From UBA1127 sp965116355 (lineage in GTDB: Bacteria > Chloroflexota > Dehalococcoidia > Lucifugimonadales > UBA1127): a stretch of DNA of 64,000 nt. Each line of letters begins with the position of its first letter. Positions within the stretch are counted from its first letter, which is position 1. The position numbers were made by a program, and so were the translations under genes. The notes beneath the pieces were generated by a model, which was not told the DNA's origin, made no database searches, and was given only the letters and a program-made list of their open reading frames with translations. This document shows, piece by piece, positions 55,555 through 63,128 of this stretch. The stretch lies in assembly GCA_965116355.1 (NCBI GenBank), contig OZ220679.1:992001-1056000 (forward strand), read 5' to 3'.

Positions 55555-55911
55555 CTAGCGCGGCGAGGTCTCGGGCGCCGTGCCGTAGAGGGTGCGGACG
55601 ACGGCCTGGATTTCCTTGGCGGCCTCGACGCCCTGGCGCGCGCCGACGAGGTAGTGGGCGTTGTAGACATGGTTGCGGACGTCTTTGAGGCGCTGGGTCA
55701 TCTCCTTGGTCTCGTTGCCACGGAGGGCGAAGTTCACCTGGGCGTCAGCCTCGCGCCAGACGAGGTTCATCTCGATCTCGCGGGTGAAGTACTCCTCCTC
55801 GCCCTCGCTGGACGCGAGGCGGCCGATGAAGTCCAGCAGCGTGTCCGCCGCGAGGTCCTCGATCACGGCGATGGGGTCCGTGTCATACCAGCTGAAGTAA
55901 ATCCCGCCCAT
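55555..55911 (-). CDS. Unknown 118-residue protein
   Basis: A soluble, Glu-rich protein I do not recognise: MGGIYFSWYDTDPIAVIEDL, FIGRLASSEGEEEYFTREIE, then a helical end (MTQRLKDVRNHVYNAHYLVGAR). No signal peptide, metal motif or membrane helix. It lies between the MetE/UROD-like gene (50 bases) and the metallo-hydrolase (9 bases), so it is probably in the same transcript. Confidence 0.65.
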   Translation of the reverse strand: MGGIYFSWYDTDPIAVIEDLAADTLLDFIGRLASSEGEEEYFTREIEMNLVWREADAQVNFALRGNETKEMTQRLKDVRNHVYNAHYLVGARQGVEAAKEIQAVVRTLYGTAPETSPR

Positions 55912-55961
55912 GTCGTCCTCTCGCGATTTGCGTCAGTGTACCAGAGCCGCGCGACTTGCGT

Positions 55962-57020
55962 TCAGTCTCGCCCGTTCAGCGCCTCGACTGCCCGGCGGTG
56001 GCTGGTCAGCAGGCCGGGCACAAGCGCGGGGTCGCCGCGGCCCCATCCGCACTCGGTGGCCACGGAGAAGACGGGCACGTACCGCTGGGCCGCCGCGATG
56101 CGCTCGGCGTCGCCGACGGCGTCGTCGGGGTGGATCAGGCCGAGGATGAGCTCCGTGCCCTCGGGAAGGTTCAGGTCCCGCATGGGGCGGAAGAACACGC
56201 CGGCGTCGCGGTCATTGGCAGCAGGGATGTGGAGGAAATCGAGGCGGCGGGCCAGTCGTTCAATCGCGCCGTTGCTCAATTCCACCATTTGGCCCATGTC
56301 CTCGGGATTCGCAAAGGGCGCCCCGGGGGGCATGCCGTAGCAGATGTGGTAGCCCATTTCCACTGCCTCCGGCACCCTGTCTCCGAGCCGGGCCAGCATG
56401 TCAAACACCTGCGCCTTGTAGTCGTCGGGTCTTTGGGAGAAGTACCCGGCGAAGAGCATCACCTCCAAGCAAATGTCCCACTGGATGGATAGCCGTTCGT
56501 GGGGAATGGCGCCGCAGATGCCGTCGAGGGCTTCCAGCAGGGCGCGCTCATAGGTGGGCATGAAAGCAACTCGCGAAGCGGGACTTACGAACTGGTACGC
56601 CGGCGCCAAGGGGGTCGGGAGGGCGACCAAGAAACGTGTCGCGGCCGGGATGACACCCTCGTCCTGGAGACGGGAATACTCGGCGTAGGAAGCGACGGCC
56701 ACGTCCGCATAGCCCGTCGGAAAGCGCAGGGCATCCGGGTCCGCCGAGGGCTTGAGCCGCAGCCAGGGCCTCATGCCCAGCATCACACGCTCCGCCTGAT
56801 TCAGGCTGCGCACATCAATGTCCGGGTCTATCTCCATGTCCGGGTGGTTGCGCAACATGTCACGCTGGAATTCGGTCCACCTGAGGCGCTCGCCGGTCTC
56901 GCCGTCGGGGATGCGGCGCAGGTGCGGGCCAAGCTCGGCGCAGACGGCGCGGAAGACGGACTCGGTGTCGGCAAGCGGCACTGAGCCGACGAGGTGGGCG
57001 TAGCTGGCCGTGGTTGTCAT
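55962..57020 (-). CDS. MetE/UROD-like TIM-barrel protein
   Basis: A 352-residue protein resembling the catalytic barrel of cobalamin-independent methionine synthase or uroporphyrinogen decarboxylase: HLVGSVPLADTESVFRAV, LRRIPDGETGER, LSIQWDICLEVML, GYHICYG, LDFLHIPAAN and the C-terminal VATECGWGRGD, where a Cys occupies the place of a zinc ligand in MetE. Members of this group are often found with aromatic demethylation or methyl-transfer genes. Precise substrate unknown. Confidence 0.78.
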   Translation of the reverse strand: MTTTASYAHLVGSVPLADTESVFRAVCAELGPHLRRIPDGETGERLRWTEFQRDMLRNHPDMEIDPDIDVRSLNQAERVMLGMRPWLRLKPSADPDALRFPTGYADVAVASYAEYSRLQDEGVIPAATRFLVALPTPLAPAYQFVSPASRVAFMPTYERALLEALDGICGAIPHERLSIQWDICLEVMLFAGYFSQRPDDYKAQVFDMLARLGDRVPEAVEMGYHICYGMPPGAPFANPEDMGQMVELSNGAIERLARRLDFLHIPAANDRDAGVFFRPMRDLNLPEGTELILGLIHPDDAVGDAERIAAAQRYVPVFSVATECGWGRGDPALVPGLLTSHRRAVEALNGRD

Positions 57021-57149
57021 GGTTCAAAACTCCCAGATGTGCATTCGACCCCGGCAGAAGGCCGTCGTACAAGTTTCGGTAGCATAGCGGAAATGCAGAG
57101 AGTGCGCCATGCGGGGAGAGGCGGCGGCTCGGTTTATGAGGGCGCGAGC

Positions 57150-57194
57150 GGGCCTGCCCCCGCGCAGGCCCACGCCCTTGCGCGCGGGTGTATA
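57150..57194 (+). promoter_or_regulatory. Operator-like inverted repeat and -10 box upstream of Rieske copy 3
   Basis: Inverted repeat GGGCCTGC-N6-GCAGGCCC (57150-57171) sits where a -35 would lie relative to TATACT (57189-57194). The combination suggests a regulated promoter. The repeat could also be just a hairpin in GC-rich DNA. Confidence 0.45.
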
Positions 57195-57239
57195 CTTGTG
57201 GCCACAGCTTGCCCACCGAATACTGAGGAGGCGGACGTT

Positions 57240-58556
57240 ATGCTCACACGTGAAGACAACGATCTCTTGACGCAAACGGGGCCGGGCACCCCTATGGGGG
57301 ACCTGTTCCGGCGATTCTGGCAGCCCGTGCTGCTGGCCGAGGAGCTGCCGGAACCCGACTGCCCGCCGGTGCGCATCAAGGTGCTGAGCGAGCAATTGGT
57401 GGCGTTCCGGGACACCGACAACAACATCGGCGTGATCGACAACTACTGCCCGCACCGGCGCGCGAGCCTGTTCTTCGGCCGGAACGAGGAGTGCGGCCTG
57501 CGCTGCGTGTACCACGGGTGGAAGTTCGACGTGAACGGCGACTGCGTCGACATGCCCTCGGAGCCTGCGGAGTCCAACTTCAGGGAGAAGGTCAAGATCA
57601 AGGCGTACCCGGCGCGCGAGTGGGGCGGCTGCATCTGGCTCTACATGGGCCCGATCGAGCAGATGCCCGGGCTGCCGCAGTTCGAGTGGTGCATGGTGCC
57701 GGCCACACACCGCAACGTGCGGCGGTGGATCCAGGAGTCGAACTACATGCAGGCCACCGAGGGCGAGATCGACACGTCGCACGTGTCGTTCAACCACCGT
57801 TGGTTCGACATCAGCAAGGCGCCGCGGCAGAACGTCGGACGCCGGATGAAGGACGGGAGCGCGCTGACCAACTTCGACGGGGCGCCCCGGCTCACGGTGA
57901 AGGAGACCAACTACGGATTCACCTACGGCTCGCGGCGGGACGCGGGAGAGAACGAGTACTACTGGCGCGTGACGCGATTCGTGCTGCCGTTCTACAGCTT
58001 CATCCCGAACCCGAGCGACCGCGAGGGCGGCCGGTGCTGGGTGCCGATGGACGACGAGCACATCTCCGTCTTCCAGTACTCGGTCAGCACGGGCGAGCCG
58101 TTCACGGACGAGCAGCGGGAGATGATGAACCGGAGCCCGGAGAACCTGACGCGGGTGAAGTACGAGTTCGCCGACGGCAGCTTCGTGGACACGTGGCAGC
58201 CGCAGCGGCAGATGCACAACGACTTCCTGATCGACCGGGAGATGCAGCGGACGATCAACTACACGGGCATCGGCAGCGGGCGCGAGCAGGACATGGCGAT
58301 GACGGACAGCATGGGGTCCATCGCCGACCGGACGAAGGAGCACCTGGGCACGAGCGACACGGCGATCATCGCCGGGCGCCGCATCCTGCTTCGGATGGCG
58401 CGGGAGCTGCAGGAGGGCGTCGAGCCCTACGCGCCGTCGCACCCGGAGGTGTTCGGCGTGCGGGCCATCGACGTGGTGGACAGCGAGGGCGACTTCTTCA
58501 AGCTGCTGGAGAAGCAGGGGCACCTTGGCGTGTCCCAGGCGACGATGCCCAGCTAG
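57240..58556 (+). CDS. Rieske non-heme iron oxygenase, oxygenase subunit (copy 3)
   Basis: A 438-residue paralogue from ATG 57240 (GAGGAGG 9 bases ahead; the longer upstream frame lacks a binding site). Rieske ligands Cys70, His72, Cys89, His92; iron site Asp178, His181, His186 in TEGEIDTSHVSFNH. The position after the His pair is Asn-His rather than Leu-His. Divergent to the MetE/UROD-like gene. Electron-transfer partner not present in the window. Confidence 0.9.
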   Translation: MLTREDNDLLTQTGPGTPMGDLFRRFWQPVLLAEELPEPDCPPVRIKVLSEQLVAFRDTDNNIGVIDNYCPHRRASLFFGRNEECGLRCVYHGWKFDVNGDCVDMPSEPAESNFREKVKIKAYPAREWGGCIWLYMGPIEQMPGLPQFEWCMVPATHRNVRRWIQESNYMQATEGEIDTSHVSFNHRWFDISKAPRQNVGRRMKDGSALTNFDGAPRLTVKETNYGFTYGSRRDAGENEYYWRVTRFVLPFYSFIPNPSDREGGRCWVPMDDEHISVFQYSVSTGEPFTDEQREMMNRSPENLTRVKYEFADGSFVDTWQPQRQMHNDFLIDREMQRTINYTGIGSGREQDMAMTDSMGSIADRTKEHLGTSDTAIIAGRRILLRMARELQEGVEPYAPSHPEVFGVRAIDVVDSEGDFFKLLEKQGHLGVSQATMPS

Positions 58557-58580
58557 TCCGACTCAGACTCGAATCGCACG

Positions 58581-58608
58581 GAGGCCGGTCCTCGAGGGGG
58601 CCGGCCTC
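58581..58608 (+). terminator. Hairpin after Rieske copy 3
   Basis: GAGGCCGG (58581-58588) pairs with CCGGCCTC (58601-58608), extended inward by three pairs, 24 bases after the stop. Only TT follows. Its arms are nearly the same as those of the hairpin at 59982-60010. Confidence 0.65.
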
Positions 58609-58686
58609 TTGCGTTGGCGTCGGCCGATGTGCGGCGCGGGGACGTTGGTCTCCCCTCCAGGGAAGAAAATCCGCCGGGCGCGAGAG

Positions 58687-58720
58687 TTGACAAATCACGA
58701 AAATGCATATTACAGTATGC
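58687..58720 (+). promoter_or_regulatory. Promoter with overlapping inverted repeat upstream of the orphan permease
   Basis: TTGACA (58687-58692), 18 bases, TACAGT (58711-58716). An inverted repeat GCATA-N6-TATGC (58705-58720) covers the -10 box, the place a repressor would bind. Confidence 0.7.
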
Positions 58721-59032
58721 AGCACTGTTGCAAGGCGCCAGGGGGGATGGAACCTCGCGGCAGTAACCGAGTGGCTTCGCCCCGGGCATTGACGGCTCGC
58801 TCAATCCATCGCTCAGGCGGGGAAAGACGGGAGCAGCGCCCGGGGCAAGCCCTCCCCGCTTACCAGTTGCATAGGCATTCTGAACCAGACTTCAGCTCCC
58901 CCATTCTGAAGTCCTGCAGGGCCACCGGGCCAGCAATTCGTGGCAGGTGGGTGGCACTGCACTCCCCCAGGTTCTCCGTTACCGGCTTTCGGGAGTGGAA
59001 TGGCGACAACCGCCGGGGAGGAGTCAGAAGCC
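58721..59032 (+). other. Leader of about 310 bases before the permease, with stem-loops
   Basis: No gene is convincing here. The plus strand can fold: GACTTCAG (58888-58895) pairs exactly with CTGAAGTC (58906-58913), and GCGGGGA near 58818 with TCCCCGC near 58853. I compared it by eye with cobalamin-type and other riboswitch cores and found no match. It may be a regulatory leader or only spacer. Confidence 0.4.
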
Positions 59033-59953
59033 ATGCAGCGGTACATCATTATTCGACTCATCCAAGCAGTCTTCACCATCATCGGCGTCAGCATCATTGT
59101 CTTTTCCCTCGCGCGGCTCTCCGGCAACCCATTGGATGTCTTGCTGCCGCCAGAGGCCTCGGACGAGGACTTCAGGCGCATCAGCGAGCTGTGGGGGCTC
59201 AACGAGCCGTGGTACGTCCAGTACTTCATCTTTGTAAAGAATGCCGCGAAGGGGGAGTTTGGCGCATCCTTCAAATGGCAGGGTCGGACGGCGATGGAGC
59301 TCGTGCTCGGCAGCCTGCCGGCCACGCTCCAGCTGGCGACGATAGCGATAGGGGTCTCGGTGCTGCTGGCGGTGCCCATCGGGGTGCTGTCGGCGGTGAA
59401 GAAGGGGACGATGGTGGATACCATGGGGAAGCTGATCGCCCTGCTGGGGCAATCGCTCCCCTCATTCTGGCTGGCTATCGTGCTCATCTGGATTTTCGCG
59501 GTCCAGCTTGGGTGGTTCCCCACGTCGGGCCGGGGCGGCTTCGCCAACCTCATCCTACCGGCGGTGGCGATGGGGTGGTTTTCCGTGGCGTCCTTCATGC
59601 GGCTGACGCGGTCGGCGATGCTGAACGTGATGGACAGCGAATACATCAAGCTGGCGCGCATCAAGGGGCTGACTGAGTCCAAGGTCGTGTGGAAGCACGC
59701 GCTGAAGAACGCGGCCATCCCGCCGCTGACGGTGTTCGGCGCAATCGTGGTGGGGCAGATGACGGGCTCGGTGACGATCGAGACGGTGTTCGCGTGGCCG
59801 GGGATCGGGCTGCTGGCGCTGCAGGCGGTGAATGCACGCGACTACCAGGTCATCCAGGCCGTGACGATGTTCATCTCCGTGCTGTTCATCGGGATGAACC
59901 TGCTCATCGACATTCTGTACGCATACCTCGACCCTCGAATCCGGTACGCGTAG
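59033..59953 (+). CDS. ABC transporter permease, DppB type, orphan
   Basis: A 306-residue inner-membrane permease of the peptide/nickel group. It begins MQRYIIIRLIQAVFTIIGVS; the EAA loop is EYIKLARIKGLTESKVVWKHALKNA (two blocks) and the last helix is followed by LDPRIRYA. Normally DppB is followed by DppC, two ATPases and a binding protein; here the next gene is an LLM flavoenzyme and none of the partners is present in the window. The ATG at 59033 is family-typical; one at 59000 with GGGAG ahead is possible. Confidence 0.88.
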   Translation: MQRYIIIRLIQAVFTIIGVSIIVFSLARLSGNPLDVLLPPEASDEDFRRISELWGLNEPWYVQYFIFVKNAAKGEFGASFKWQGRTAMELVLGSLPATLQLATIAIGVSVLLAVPIGVLSAVKKGTMVDTMGKLIALLGQSLPSFWLAIVLIWIFAVQLGWFPTSGRGGFANLILPAVAMGWFSVASFMRLTRSAMLNVMDSEYIKLARIKGLTESKVVWKHALKNAAIPPLTVFGAIVVGQMTGSVTIETVFAWPGIGLLALQAVNARDYQVIQAVTMFISVLFIGMNLLIDILYAYLDPRIRYA

Positions 59954-59981
59954 CTGGACATCGGGGGTGCAAGTCATGACA

Positions 59982-60010
59982 GGAGGCCGGCTTTAACGGG
60001 GCCGGCCTCC
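59982..60010 (+). terminator. Hairpin after the permease
   Basis: GGAGGCCGGC (59982-59991) pairs perfectly with GCCGGCCTCC (60001-60010), loop of 9. No U-tract. GCGTTGAC follows, and the next promoter begins four bases later. Confidence 0.7.
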
Positions 60011-60013
60011 GCG

Positions 60014-60042
60014 TTGACTGGCCCACAGCGCGGGGCTACACT
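60014..60042 (+). promoter_or_regulatory. Promoter of the LLM flavoenzyme gene
   Basis: TTGACT (60014-60019), 17 bases, TACACT (60037-60042). The transcript would start near 60049, about 47 bases before the ATG. Confidence 0.75.
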
Positions 60043-60095
60043 CGCTGCTGTCCGCTGGCTACCTGCGCCCCACCGGCGCGATTGAGGAGACGCAC

Positions 60096-61217
60096 ATGAG
60101 GGAGTTGAAGTTTGCGCTGTGGGACGCCTTCCCGGAGTCGGAGGTGGACAACGGCTCGAGCATCTCCGCAGTCTATGACCGGCACCTGGACCTGGCGCAG
60201 ACGGTAGAGCAGCTTGGGTACCACTCGTACTTCGTCATCGAGCACCAGAACCGCGAGCTGATCAGCTCGCCGAGCGTGTACCTTATGGCGGTGGCGATGC
60301 GGACGAGCGTGCTGCGCGTGGGCGCCATGATCTGGCAGCTCCCCTTCCACCACCCGCTGCGGTTGGCGGAGGAGGTGGGCATCCTGGACCAGATCTCGCA
60401 CGGGCGGGTGGAGTTCGGGACGGGCATCGGCATCCACGAGCACGAGTTCCTGCGCTGGGGCCTCGACTTTTACGCACGGGGCGAGATGAGCCGCGAGGCG
60501 CTCGAGATCATCAAGATGGCGTGGACGCAGGACGAGGTCACGTACGAGGGGAAGTACTGGCGCTTCGACGAGGCGCTGCCCGCGCCCAAGCCGTACCAGC
60601 AGCCGACGCCGCCCATCTGGGTGGGCGCGCACAGCAAGGCCGCGCTGGAGTTCGCGGCCAAGGGCAACTACCACGTGTCCCAGAACATCGACGTGGATGA
60701 CGTGGTGGCGGAGAAGTTCGACTACTACCGGCAGGTGTGGCGGGAGTGCAATCACCCAGGGGAGATGCCGAGCATCTTCCTGCAGCGCATCGTGCACGTT
60801 GCGGAGACGGACGAGAAGGCCCGCGCGGAGGCGGAGCCGTGCCTGTTGGGGCGCGTCAACGTGCCGTCGGCGGGCGCGATCCCGGTGGGCGGCAGCTTTG
60901 GGCGGGGGCGCGTCACGGGCTCCCGCGTCGGCTGGGGCTCGAGCCCGCGGGGCATGGGCACGGAGTCGGACCTGCCGGACAACGCCGAGCGGGGGCGCGT
61001 CTTCCGGATGATGGCGCAGGACTATGACTTCTCGATAGAGAACGGCGTGGCGATCATCGGGAGCCCGGAGACGGTGGCGCGGAAGATCGCAGAGCAGCAG
61101 AAGTACGTGGGCTACGACCTGCTGGCGACGACGCACAGTTTCGGGAACATGGACCCCAAGCTGGTGGAGAAGTCCATCCGGATGTTTGGGGAAGAGGTGA
61201 TTCCGGCGCTGCGGTAG
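60096..61217 (+). CDS. LLM-class flavin-dependent monooxygenase
   Basis: A 373-residue bacterial-luciferase-like TIM barrel: QLGYHSYFVIEHQNRE, RVGAMIWQLPFHHPLRLAEE, LDQISHGRVEFGTGIGIHEHEF in blocks, and the C-terminal GSPETVARKIAEQQK. Such enzymes use FMNH2 or F420 to oxidise sulfonates, alkanes, ketones and other substrates, and are multiplied in SAR202-type genomes. A Gly/Ser/Arg-rich loop (about 265-290) is unusual. GAGGAGA precedes ATG. Confidence 0.88.
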   Translation: MRELKFALWDAFPESEVDNGSSISAVYDRHLDLAQTVEQLGYHSYFVIEHQNRELISSPSVYLMAVAMRTSVLRVGAMIWQLPFHHPLRLAEEVGILDQISHGRVEFGTGIGIHEHEFLRWGLDFYARGEMSREALEIIKMAWTQDEVTYEGKYWRFDEALPAPKPYQQPTPPIWVGAHSKAALEFAAKGNYHVSQNIDVDDVVAEKFDYYRQVWRECNHPGEMPSIFLQRIVHVAETDEKARAEAEPCLLGRVNVPSAGAIPVGGSFGRGRVTGSRVGWGSSPRGMGTESDLPDNAERGRVFRMMAQDYDFSIENGVAIIGSPETVARKIAEQQKYVGYDLLATTHSFGNMDPKLVEKSIRMFGEEVIPALR

Positions 61218-61236
61218 GACTAACCTAGCGATTCAC

Positions 61237-61281
61237 TTCGGCCCGTTCACCCTGAGGCGACTCAAGCGGGAGCGGGCCGAA
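61237..61281. terminator. Inverted repeat after the LLM gene
   Basis: TTCGGCCCG (61237-61245) pairs with CGGGCCGAA (61273-61281), 20 bases after the stop; the 27-base loop holds GTTCACCCTGAGGCGACTC, which resembles a reversed, degenerate copy of the dispersed repeat found three times downstream. Confidence 0.55.
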
Positions 61282-61321
61282 TTGCTTGTGATGGCGGGCT
61301 GATGACGCTCCCTCCTTGAGA

Positions 61322-61347
61322 CCCTTCGACAAGCTCAGGGCGAACGG
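61322..61347. repeat. Dispersed palindromic repeat, copy 1
   Basis: CCCTTCGACAAGCTCAGG followed by GCGAACGG. It lies 8 bases past the stop of the minus-strand thioesterase gene. Confidence 0.85.
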
Positions 61348-61354
61348 ATTGGAA

Positions 61355-61840
61355 CTAGCCCACGCGCCAGGTTTGGGCGAGGCCGGGGTAGTCGTGGGCC
61401 ATGTCTGCGAGGGCTTCGGGGGAGAGGAGGGCGAAGGTGGCTGTGGCCTCGGCGGCGACGCGGCCGTCGGGGAGGGTGACCCGGGCGCTGGTGCGCATGA
61501 TGCCGCCGCGGCCGCCGTCCTTGCGCGCCGTCGCGGTGAGGACGTCGCCGACGCGGACAGGCTGGCGGAAGCGGATGTCGAGCTTCGCGGACATGCCCCA
61601 GCGGCCCTCGATGACAGGCACGCGGCTCATAACTTCGTCGAGGAGGCCGGTTATGACGGCGCCGTGGAGGAAGCCGGGGAAGCCCTGGTGGCGCTCGAGG
61701 GCGGTGTACGTCGTGACGACGGTGTCGCCGTCCTGCCGGAAGGTGAGCTGCAGGCCGCCGTCGTTGCGTGGGCCGCAAGCGAAGCAGAGGCCGTAGTCAG
61801 AGGCGTCGTTCAGGGGCAGGGCGACGGGTTGCGGGCTCAC
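61355..61840 (-). CDS. Hotdog-fold thioesterase, PaaI type
   Basis: A 161-residue protein with the 4HBT signature: CFACGPRNDGGLQLTF, FPGFLHGAVITGLLDEVMSR (catalytic region) and FRQPVRVGDVLTATAR. It would hydrolyse an acyl- or aryl-CoA. GTG start with GAGGTG ahead. Downstream of the gentisate-dioxygenase-like gene and likely part of the same catabolic set, though a repeat separates them. Confidence 0.85.
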   Translation of the reverse strand: MSPQPVALPLNDASDYGLCFACGPRNDGGLQLTFRQDGDTVVTTYTALERHQGFPGFLHGAVITGLLDEVMSRVPVIEGRWGMSAKLDIRFRQPVRVGDVLTATARKDGGRGGIMRTSARVTLPDGRVAAEATATFALLSPEALADMAHDYPGLAQTWRVG

Positions 61841-61886
61841 GGGTGCACCTCACAGAGTGGGATTGGCCGACGCCCGTTCGGGCAAT

Positions 61887-61911
61887 CCTTCGACAAGCTC
61901 AGGGCGAACGG
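61887..61911. repeat. Dispersed palindromic repeat, copy 2
   Basis: CCTTCGACAAGCTCAGG followed by GCGAACGG, 13 bases past the stop of the bicupin gene and before the thioesterase start. A short palindrome CCCGTTCGGG lies just before it. Confidence 0.85.
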
Positions 61912-61923
61912 GCACACAGGGGT

Positions 61924-63003
61924 TTAGCCGGGCAGGTGGCTGGAGGGGTGGGGTTCTTCGCGGTATAGCTGGAGGCCCTTGATGACGGGGGCGTCCGTGA
62001 AGCTGAAGAGGTATGCGGGCTCCGACGGCGAGGCGTTTGCGTGCTCGTGGAACGCCCAGCCGGGGACGCAGAAGGTGTCCTTCTCCTCCCACTCCAGCAC
62101 GGTGTCGCCCACGCGGGTGCTGCCTCGGCCCTCGACGACGTGGTAGACGGTGCTCGTCGTGTGGCGGTGAGCGAGGGTGTGCTGGCCGGGGCGCAGCAGC
62201 TGGATGAAGCAGGCCATCGTCGACATGGCGGAGCCGCCGGTGCGCGGGTTCGTGTATTCCATGATGACGCCGTCGTAGGGGCTGCCTCCCTCGCCGGTGG
62301 CGAGGCGATCCAGGGCGGCGCGGGCTCGGGCCCAGGGGTAGTACATGAGGGGCGACGTGCCGGCGGGGCCGTGCTCTTCCCACGCGGGCTGGAGGGCGAT
62401 GCTGCCGTACTTGGCCAGCGACGACCCGGGCGACTCCGTGACGGGCTGCGTATCCTCCGGGTACTGGTCGTGGAAGGTCATCTCGAGCGCGCTCATCAGC
62501 GGCAGGTCGAGCCCGTCGAGCCAGATCATGGGGTTCTGTGTGTCGTTGCCGTGGTCGTGCCACTCCCAGGACGGGGTGAGGACGAGGTCGCCGGGGAGCA
62601 TGGGAAGGCGCTCGCCGCCGACGGCCGTGTAGCCGCCGTCGCTCTCGATGATGAAGCGGAGGGCATTGGGCGTATGGCGGTGGGCGGGAGCGATCTCGCC
62701 GGGCATGACGGTCTGGATGCCGCCGAAGAGGGTCTGGGTGGTGGCGGTACGTCCACCGAGACCGGGGTTCATGAGGCGGAGGACGCGGCGCTCGGCCTGC
62801 TCGGTGCCAACGAGCTCGGTGGCGCGGATGACGAGGGGGCGGACGTCGCGCCAGCGCCAGACGTAGGGCGTGACCTTGCTGGCGGGCTCGCGGGCCTGGA
62901 TGTCGCCGAGGACGGTCCAGAGGGGGGCGACGTTATAGGCCCCGAGGCCGTCGTAGTAGGCCTGCAGTTCAGCTTCGGTCGCGTTGACGCTGGAGATTTC
63001 CAC
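61924..63003 (-). CDS. Gentisate 1,2-dioxygenase-like bicupin, copy 2
   Basis: A 359-residue bicupin. N-terminal cupin: PAHRHTPNALRFIIES and WEWHDHGND; C-terminal cupin: TLAHRHTTSTVYHVVEG and WAFHEH. I set the start at GTG 63003, which has AGGAGG exactly 5 bases ahead; the ATG at 63039 has its GGAGG directly abutting it. Similar to the copy at 41324 throughout. Likely cleaves a hydroxylated aromatic acid; neighbours (thioesterase, dienelactone hydrolase) fit. Confidence 0.87.
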   Translation of the reverse strand: MEISSVNATEAELQAYYDGLGAYNVAPLWTVLGDIQAREPASKVTPYVWRWRDVRPLVIRATELVGTEQAERRVLRLMNPGLGGRTATTQTLFGGIQTVMPGEIAPAHRHTPNALRFIIESDGGYTAVGGERLPMLPGDLVLTPSWEWHDHGNDTQNPMIWLDGLDLPLMSALEMTFHDQYPEDTQPVTESPGSSLAKYGSIALQPAWEEHGPAGTSPLMYYPWARARAALDRLATGEGGSPYDGVIMEYTNPRTGGSAMSTMACFIQLLRPGQHTLAHRHTTSTVYHVVEGRGSTRVGDTVLEWEEKDTFCVPGWAFHEHANASPSEPAYLFSFTDAPVIKGLQLYREEPHPSSHLPG

Positions 63004-63075
63004 GTCCGCCTCCTGTGGAGTGCCACCTTGCGCGGCCATCCTCCAAACTGACGCGCACCCTCAACCCACCCCACG

Positions 63076-63101
63076 CCCTTCGACAAGCTCAGGGCGAACG
63101 G
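63076..63101. repeat. Dispersed palindromic repeat, copy 3
   Basis: CCCTTCGACAAGCTCAGG followed by GCGAACGG, 28 bases past the stop of the dienelactone hydrolase gene and upstream of the bicupin gene. Confidence 0.85.
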
Positions 63102-63128
63102 GCTGAGGGTGCGCTCTCCGTCCCTTTG

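Noticed and set aside
58721..59032. Known riboswitch in the permease leader (cobalamin, TPP, Ni/Co types)
   Set aside because: No matching conserved core could be found by eye. Reported only as a structured leader.
58581..60010. Insertion sequence bracketed by the two similar GC hairpins
   Set aside because: The segment contains a host-like permease, no transposase, and no target-site duplication was seen; the hairpins fit better as gene-end structures.
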